Positions 56,812 to 64,000 of a stretch of DNA of 64,000 bases are shown here, piece after piece; the stretch's first letter is position 1, and each line of letters begins with the position of its first letter. Source of the stretch: Mantis religiosa (lineage: Eukaryota > Arthropoda > Insecta > Mantodea > Mantidae); contig JAUKNK010000147.1 of NCBI GenBank assembly GCA_030765055.1, positions 2,510,001 to 2,574,000 of the forward strand, in the 5' to 3' direction. Below the pieces are notes generated by a model. The model searched no databases. It saw only the letters and a program-made list of their open reading frames with translations, and was not told the origin of the DNA. Made by a program: the position numbers and the translations under genes.

Positions 56812-57200
56812 GCACCTTGGCCATGGTAGTTCAATGGGTTAGAGCAACTGGACGGAAACCAGAAGATCCATGGTTCAAATCCCAGCCATGGCAATTAAGT
56901 TTTCATGTTGACTCTATCAAAAACTTTAGCCTATATATGGCTAGTGTGAAGAAATGTATAATTTCCATCATTAACTAAAATAAGAGTTAAATAATGAAGC
57001 CTGGGACTCAAGTACTTAAGATAGTAAGTCGCCACAAACCGTGTACCTCGGATGCGGGAGCCCCTAGTAGTTTACCAAATGCCAGGACTGCACGTTGGCC
57101 ATAGTAGTTCAATGGGTTAGAGAGACTGGACGTAAACCAGATCCATGGTTCATATCTCAGCCATGGAATTGAATTTTTCATGTTGACTAAATTTTCAGTT
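56812..57200 (+). repeat. Tandem tRNA-headed repeat units (SINE-B)
   Basis: Two tRNA-like heads in direct order, starting at 56821 and 57099 (period about 278 bp), each with a box A-like tagttcaatgggttagag and a box B-like tggttcaaatccc (tggttcatatctc in the second). Between them lies the usual body (ataatttccatcattaac, agtcgccacaaaccgtg, gagcccctagtagttta). Confidence 0.75.
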
Positions 57201-57299
57201 ATTTTGTTTTGATATTGATGTTATAATGTCATTGTGAATGTTAAAGCAATTTTCATATTAACGTCATATGCAAGTTCTCGTGTGAATTTGAATAGTTAT

Positions 57300-57772
57300 T
57301 GTGACTTTGTGTGTTCGTGAAATGAAAAGTCCAATTGCACCACTCAAAAATGTTCTTTATTTCCACCGACTTACAGTTGAACACTTTCCAATTACACAGG
57401 ATCACGTAATGCACACAATTACGATTCACCAGTTCGTCCGTTACAGTTTCTCTTGCACTCGCAGTTACGTGTACTCCTCCGACGCACTAACACGACGCTG
57501 CTTCGCTGCTCGCCAAGAACTGACTGACTCGATTCACTCACTTCAGTCCTTTTAATGGGAATATCACAATCTTCTAGAAGTCTCTGGTTTCCGTGAATCC
57601 ACGCGAAGGTTCCAGATAGCAGTGGGAGAGCGAAAAGAGGCGGACAGCGACAAATGACGTTTCCCTAATCATCCCCCTCAGTTAGTGGCAGAGACTTATG
57701 AGGTGGCCGTGGCGCGGCCTCTAATCCCTTACTCAGCTGTCGTTTGTTGTGCTTCCCGAAAATTGGGTGGCA
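57300..57772 (-). mobile_element. Solo LTR with TTAT target duplication
   Basis: A 473-bp element starting TGTGACTTTGTGTG and ending GGGTGGCA, flanked by ttat at 57296-57299 and 57773-57776. The AATAAA complement (ttctttatttccaccg) is near 57354, with minus-strand promoter-like sequence upstream. No internal region. Confidence 0.82.
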
Positions 57773-57810
57773 TTATAAATAAAAGCGATGTTAACAATGA
57801 AGCTAATTTC

Positions 57811-57952
57811 ATGTATAAAGACTATAATTGAGTCATACCTTTTAAAACTTGTAACTTCGAGACATTCTGAAAACGTTCCTGATTTTTTTTTAAAGGATGT
57901 GATTGAAGTTACAAGTTTTAAAAGGTATGACTCAATGTTAGTCTTTATGCAT
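57811..57952. repeat. Long hairpin, 48-nt arms
   Basis: 57811-57858 and 57905-57952 are inverted copies over 48 nt with about three mismatches (the arm contains gagtcatacc and aaaacttgtaacttc). The loop is 46 nt and T-rich. Could be a tiny foldback transposon or a small-RNA precursor; no target repeat is seen. Confidence 0.85.
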
Positions 57953-58790
57953 TCTCGTGTTAATGTTTAATGTTTATGTGAATGAGGCATTAGATATAGT
58001 CAATGTGAGCAAATGACCATAATATAACCATGCATACAAGCAAAGACTGAAGAGGAAATTGGAATATAATGGTGTAGGTTAGTAAATAAACCTTTGCAAA
58101 TATTACAAGATGTATTTTGTAATAAAATACATAGCATGATATATAGAAATGTTACACTCTCGTTTTTAAAATGTTTCAGTATACCCTTCAGGTTTTATTT
58201 ACATAAAGCCTTTATAAATTGTTATGCAATATTGCTCACAGAGAGATGAAATAAAACTGTGCTTATGTGCCAGAAGCCTGGGGAGGATATAGTAGTGTCA
58301 TGGGTATTGTATGCACTGTAGTTTAACATACATGATACACTGAAAGACCAGCTTTTAGTGTACATTACATTTAGTACTGATTATAATTATTATTGTTATA
58401 TTAACATTTTGCTTTTCTCTATGTATGCTTATAAACTTTGTTTCATATATATCATTAAATTGTTCCTGTAAAAAGATGTAAAGCAGTGATTTTGGAATAT
58501 ACATCTCCTAAAAAATAAAATAACACATATCAAAATTTAAAAGTAAAATATCAAAATGCCAAATAAATGCATATGAAGTACAATCCAGTTGCTTAGCACC
58601 TATGCAAAATTATGTGTACATGTTCAAAAAGCTAGTGTTGGCTTGGAAGTAGCTTTGAAGATGTAGGAGAAATAACCAAACTGATTTTAAATACGTGAAA
58701 ACTCACCTCAGTAATGAAATGTTTTGTTCTCTTATTATTGCCCGCTGTCATCAATAGAATGATTAACACAGAGCTCACTAGCGTAAATAA
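57953..58790. other. Intron sequence, nothing recognised
   Basis: AT-rich, no recognised feature. Confidence 0.5.
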
Positions 58791-59187
58791 TGTGACCCTG
58801 TGGGTTCATTAAATTAAAAGTGCTCTTTATTTCCGTAGAAAGACACTTGTACAACTCTGATATCAACAGAATGACGTCACACACACGTACAAAACCTTCA
58901 CGTCCGTCTGCCGCACGTCCACACGGCACCATTACTAACTCTCGACTGAGTCACTCGCACACGCCAGCCGAACTCTTATTTATACAGGAGCAGCTATTCT
59001 CGAAACCACATGAAGCCATACGAAAGCTACCGATCAATGGAGAAGAGCTGAGATCACCAGGGAACTGTCTGTCTCTTTCTCCCTCTATTGTTCTCTCTCT
59101 CTCTCTCTCTGGGCATAGCTTGAGCGCAATCTGTCTCTTTCACTCCACGCTTCCCTCTCTCAGCGTTCACTTACGAGCAGCCTCGTG
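58791..59187 (-). mobile_element. Solo LTR-like element, diverged
   Basis: Starts TGTGACCCTGTGGGTTC. In minus orientation a TATA box (complement of cttatttatacaggag near 58975) precedes AATAAA (complement of gctctttatttccg near 58820). A (CT)n run lies at 59096-59111. The right end is approximate and target repeats are unclear. Confidence 0.6.
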
Positions 59188-59870
59188 ATATTTTGTATGA
59201 CCAATGGTTTCCCATTCAAAATAAGGCCGTTGACAGAACTAAAGTCATGCCTCATCCACTTGTAGATGTTTACATCTTGAAAGTAAAAAGGTGGCTTTCT
59301 TCTTGTACCTTTGATTGTTGAACCGTTTTACTCTATTGTGAACATTATCAGAAATGAAGATAGGAAGTTATTTTCAACATGCAGAAAGCATTGACATAAG
59401 TTATTGGTAAAGGCCGGAGAGATGTGCACTCGCATGCGATACAAGTTAGCTGGAAACTGAATTTGAATGACGTCAGATGTACAGCACAGCCATCAAATGT
59501 GCAAATGCTGAAAACAACGTGATGTAGTACTCTGCAAACTAGTGAAGCATTGCCTTTCATCTGTATGCTGATGCAAGGTCAAGGCGTAGTATAATAAGAC
59601 TGTTGAGTTTCCTCTTGCAGTGAGATGGTTGTCATGGTCACGCTAACCTGTAGTTGTTTACGTGCACGAACAATGGCAGTACAGTCATGTGCAGTATATC
59701 TATGGAAAAACGCACATGTCTCCAGCCTTTAGTAATTGGGTTTCATAAAAAAATTTGTTAAAGAATTTAATTGGGTAAAGCCACAGCTAAGAAGTAACAA
59801 ATATTGTTAGGGAAGCGGAAGAATCTTACATTAATTAATCATAAGGTCTACCCAAAAATCCGAATACCCC
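59188..59870. other. Intron sequence, nothing recognised
   Basis: No recognised feature. Confidence 0.5.
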
Positions 59871-60330
59871 AGCCTCTGTCATTCCAGGAGCAATGGAAAA
59901 CTCCAGGGTTCTGTTCTTGCGGCAATACCTTGAGTCTAAAAAGCCCCCCTCCCCCCATTCAACAACTTTGGAATGGGTGGAAGTGGATTCGCAACATACG
60001 TGCATCAATCCCACCGAATAACCTTGGTGGGGCCGCCTGGTGATCTAACAGACCTTCTGCTAGCTCTGTAGGCTAGTACCCGGAACTTTTTAGGCAACCA
60101 TCTGCCCCTTCCGGGCGGCCGAAGCCTGGCCAGAGGTAAGCAATCTCGCGCAGGTGTTGGGAAGACCCTGCCCCCTGGAATCCAACCCAATCCGAACAAT
60201 TCCCAATCAGGGAGGGGCTCGAATGTTCGGCCCAAGGTTGCTCTTAGTAATGTCAGAGGTACCATGAGTGCTAGGGGTCTGCAGCTCTCGCACCACAGCA
60301 GCAGAAGGGGACGGATCCCCTACCCTACAT
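59871..60330. other. GC-rich patch, unidentified
   Basis: Clearly richer in G and C than its AT-rich surroundings, with open frames on both strands that match no domain I recognise. The composition suggests an inserted element, perhaps the 5' region of a LINE, but no diagnostic motif was found. Confidence 0.35.
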
Positions 60331-61737
60331 GGGGAAAGAATCTTCCACCAGGAAAATGCACATGCTTACAGAGTTGTCAAAGAGCTGACCACTGAAGTTG
60401 CACTTCACCCTCTCAAACTTCAGATCATGCCACTTTCACCTCTTCCATAACGAAAAGGAATTTATTCTTTTAAAATAGGCATTCTAAATAAACATTTAGA
60501 AATGAGGTTAGGAAGTTATGTTCAACAATAAATAAAGACTGAAATAATTGTACTTCCTCAGAATGTTTGTAAGAAATTTATAAAATCAGTTTGGCTATTT
60601 TCTGAAACGCTCATATAATATTTTTTGAAGTACCTAATTTCATCAAACTTACACTCATAGTTTATTGAAAAAGAAGCAAAAACTTACAAATGTATTTATG
60701 TTGAGTTATTAAGATACACAGACTTTGTCTTGGGGGGATGTGAGAGAGATTCATGTTGATGCAATTACAGATTAAAGAAAAATAATTATACCACAAGAAA
60801 TCAAAGTTTTACAGCAGCAAACTTAGACTTGTTATTTCATTCCATCTTGTGTTATATGCTTTACATTAAGTATTAATAGTCTTTTGTTTTTCGTTTAAGT
60901 TATGTTAAAAGCTTAAGATAAAAACAAATTGTAGTAGAGCTTAAAGGCTCCTCCCAAGAAAAATAATATTTTATTTAAGAGCTTAAGTCCAAATTTGTAA
61001 AATGTTATTAGCACTCATCAGTACTGACTCACATTGCATTGCTTTACACTCCTGTTAGTACCTTTTAAGGTAACAATGTGAGTTATGAGGAGTTGGATGT
61101 TGATGCCTTATTACAGTTATTATTTCCATAACTTTTAATAGATGTCGTGTCTCCTACTGTGCATAAATATGTAAACATAATATTCAACATGTATGCTAAA
61201 CATCATTGTTGCGTCTTTAAAGAAGCAAATGTTTTCCTTTCATGCATACATCACAGTAATATTTTGACCCAGCTTCAAATGAATTTTAATACAATAAATG
61301 CTGCAAAATTATGTCATCTCTATGGTCTTCCTGTACATTCACAAAATGAGTTTTCACATGTGAAATGATTGAAAAAACAGTATATATGGCTCCCTCTAGG
61401 AGGTCTGGGCTCAAATCCTTTGTATCAGTCAATGTGCTTGGTTCTTTTCATGATTTTGTTCAGATTATATGAATTGACATAGTCTATTTGCTGGAAGATT
61501 AAAGTAAATGCCAAAGAAGCTTAACCGCATTGGCTGGTGGGTTGTAATACTCTATATTCTTCCACGCTATAGTTCCGTGGTTTATTAATCTTCTTACTTC
61601 ACCTGTTTTCAGTAAACCATTGAAGTTGCTACAATATAGAATGAACATTATAGTGTTTGCAGTAAGAACAATGACTCTCAGAAGTTGAAAAATGCACTGT
61701 TTGAGTAACAACAAAGATGGCATTTTAGTCAATTGAT
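60331..61737. other. Intron sequence, nothing recognised
   Basis: AT-rich, no recognised gene or repeat. Confidence 0.5.
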
Positions 61738-62190
61738 GGAAGTTAATCATTTCTTCACAATAGCCGTATATAGGCTAAGGTTTTTGATAGAAAGAGTCAA
61801 CAAGAAAAATTCAATGCAATGGCCGGGATTTGAACTACGGATCTCCTGGTTTCCGTCCAGTCACTCTAAGCCATTGAGCTACCATGGCCAAGTTGACGTC
61901 ATGACAAACCAGGAGTGTGTGTGAAGAAATGATTAATTTCCATCAAGTAACTAAAATAATAAGAGTTAAATTATAAAGCCTGGGACTCAAGTACTTACAA
62001 TAGTAAGTCACCACAAATGGTGTATCTCGAATGCGAGAGCCCCTAGTGCTCTATCGGGGAAATATATGAGTCAGATGTCATGACGGCAATTTGGCCATGG
62101 TAGCTCAATGGATTAGAGTGACTGGAGGGAAACCAGGAGATCCGTGGTTCAAATCCCGGCCATGGCATTGAATTCTTCATGTTCACTATC
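61738..62190. repeat. tRNA-headed repeat units (SINE-B), inverted pair
   Basis: The minus-strand unit head is at 61815-61905 (gccgggatttgaactacgga, box B complement; gagctaccatggcc, box A complement). The plus-strand unit 61920-62190 has a full body and a head with tggtagctcaatggattaga and gtggttcaaatcccgg. The units face each other and share the ttaatttccatca phrase at the junction. Confidence 0.75.
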
Positions 62191-62857
62191 TAACAAAAAT
62201 GGCAGTTAAACTCAGATCACAACATTGCTCTTTATGTGTTCGTGCACAGATATTACGTTAACCAATGGCATACTAAGAGGCACAACCCGTTACTGAATGC
62301 AGAGTAATGCTTTATTCCAACAGCAGATAGATTATAATACATTAAGGCAACAATGCAACAGAGACCGCGCCAGAACAGCAAACAAAAGTATTCACTTTCC
62401 ACTTAAATAGTAACAAACTAGATGGTGCAGGCATGTGATATGTGTCTGACACACACTGAACCTTGATTATTGAGCACACTTAAAGATAGATGATGTGATA
62501 TAGATATTAAAACAAGATTAAGGCAATACATTACTGAAATTTTGGGTTTTTTCTCATTGCATTTTCTTACCTTATACCTTTATATCTTTTTTTAGACATT
62601 TTTGAATATTCAAAATGCCCCTTAGGTCACAGATTAACTTAGCTTGAAATTTCCAGGACACCTTAAGGCAGCCCAGATTAACACCTTTCTGTGTGCTAAT
62701 AGTTAAGTTAAAAGCAATAAAACCTATAACTTTCTATAACTTACATTGATAAAAACTGAATAACATGTATAAAAAAGTTTATGTTAAATATCTGATAACA
62801 TTAAGTTTTGGTGTTTGGCAATTATTTTACTTTTCCATTAAGTGAAGTTTGTAAATA
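62191..62857. other. Intron sequence, nothing firmly recognised
   Basis: gctttattccaacagcag near 62310 could be a minus-strand polyadenylation signal of an LTR, but no ends were found. Confidence 0.35.
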
Positions 62858-64000
62858 TGAGTGGCAATCAAATATAAACGGGCCTTTTATTCCAGAAAAT
62901 TTATTCATGAAGAATAATTGAAATTAACATTTTTCTTACTTTTCTACATATTCACCCATCTTTTCTATACATTTGTTGCAATGAACAGGCAGTTTTTTAA
63001 TACCAGTTTCAAAGAAAGTAAGAGGATGTGTGCGAAGCCAGTTGTGCACAAAGTCTTTCACCTCCTCATTGGTTGTGAAACGATGTCCTCCAAGAGCTTT
63101 TTTGAGTGGACCAAACATGAAGAAGTCACATGGTGACTGGTCTGGAAATGGGTGTATGTGGAAAGGCAGTCCAGTGCATTTTGGCCAATATTTGCTGTGT
63201 TGATGCTGCAATGTGTGATCTGGCATTATCCTGCAGAATCAACCCATTTCTGATAGGGCTACTGCAACGTTTTGACGGGAAAGCAACTCAAACTTGCCTG
63301 AGAATGTCACAGTAGCAGGCAGCATTAATGGTCTGTCGTCGTTGTCCTTGTTGTTCAAGGAAATCAATGAGAAGGACACCTTTCATGTCCAAGAACACTG
63401 TGGCCAAAACTTTCCTTGCTGACAGTCGTGACTTGGCTTTCACCGGCGGTTGCTCTCCACTCCAGACTGGCCCTCTTTGATGTGGGTTTGTAATGATGCA
63501 CCCATGTCTCACCACAAGTGATGATTCTGTCCAGAAAAGCATCACCTTCCTCTTCGTAGTGCGTGAGAAGCGTGCAACACATTTGAACTCGCACTGCTTT
63601 CTGTTCTGCAGTGTGATACCGGGGAACCCAATGAGCTGACACTTCTCTCAATTTCAGCTCCCTTCGAATGATTGATTGGACACTCCCATAGCTTATGAAA
63701 AGTTGTTGACAAATCTCAAGCACTGTGATGTGGCGATCCACTTCAATGATATCTTCAACAGCTTGGATGTTTTCCGGATTGATGCTGGCGCACGAGCGCT
63801 AAGGGTGGGTCAAGTTTTCAACATGTTTACGTCCTTTATTAAACTCATGGCACCAATGTGTAATTCTGGACCATGAAAGGGTTGTTTCCACAAATTTTGG
63901 GAGTAACTAACGGCGAATTTCAGCTGCACCGACATTTTCATTGACAAGAAACTTGATTATTACTTCTTGCGCAACAGCTGGATGCACCTCTCTCAGACAT
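62858..64000 (-). mobile_element. Mariner transposon, third family, cut by the window edge
   Basis: The left end tgagtggcaatcaaatataa follows TA at 62856-62857. Minus-strand transposase pieces: 63741-63364 (VLEICQQLFISYGSVQSIIR helix-turn-helix, then ELKLREVSAHWVPR and DRIITCGETWVHHYKPTSKR) and 63226-62936 (PFHIHPFPDQSPCDFFMFGP, LKKALGGHRF). The first catalytic site normally reads TGDETW but is TCGETW, and the final SPDLxPxD region is altered. Several frameshifts. The 5' terminal repeat lies beyond the window. Confidence 0.85.

Noticed and set aside
60268..60450. Frame with FHQENAHAY, reminiscent of a Tc1 QDNAPxH motif
   Set aside because: Only one short phrase fits; no preceding or following transposase motifs or terminal repeats were found.

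Overview
The window is eukaryotic nuclear DNA, almost certainly from an insect: AT-rich, intron-dominated, and packed with arthropod-type mobile elements (Penelope-like, Jockey, R1-like, RTE-like and I-like LINEs, mariner, Tc1, a P-element relic, tRNA-headed SINEs). The mix would suit a large polyneopteran genome such as a cockroach, termite or stick insect, but that placement is a low-confidence inference. There are no operons, CRISPR arrays or prokaryotic genes.

The only host gene I can follow is an ABCA-family (ABCA3-type) ABC transporter on the + strand, of which a central slice is present. Four exons join in frame: 10081-10254 and 23071-23252 (last helices of the first membrane domain), 31693-31830 (linker to the first nucleotide-binding domain) and 43383-43500 (Walker A). 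Earlier exons lie upstream of the window. The next exon (after Walker A) was not found before the right edge, so that intron exceeds 20 kb. A second copy of the first exon, at 1425-1598, has intact splice sites but a nonsense codon.

Region by region: 1-6226 and 8637-14899 are two near-identical copies of a segment of about 6.2 kb holding the exon, three Penelope-like (PLE) fragments, a solo LTR and a LINE RNase H fragment; a 2.4-kb spacer with a SINE and microsatellites separates them. 14.9-23 kb holds a solo LTR, a gag/endonuclease LINE on the minus strand, SINEs and LINE tails. 23.8-28.2 kb is a Jockey element split by a PLE. 28.6-31.6 kb is an RNase H-bearing LINE. 34-38.3 kb is an RTE-type LINE inserted into a tandem tRNA-headed repeat. 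40.5-43.3 kb is a PLE with 0.8-kb inverted arms nested in a solo LTR. 44-56 kb holds Tc1, CR1-like, mariner and P-element relics, an orphan exon resembling an ABCC (MRP4-like) transporter, and an R1-like LINE end. 56.8-64 kb holds more SINEs, solo LTRs, a strong 48-nt-arm hairpin and a mariner running off the edge.

The most striking non-listed signal is a 40-41-nt motif at the 3' end of four different PLE lineages with the layout of a small type I hammerhead ribozyme: short stem I, a CUGANGA core, stem II, GAAA, a two-base-pair stem III and a GUH cleavage triplet. It recurs in at least eight places with compensating stem changes. Family assignments come from reading translated motifs by eye; no database search was run.
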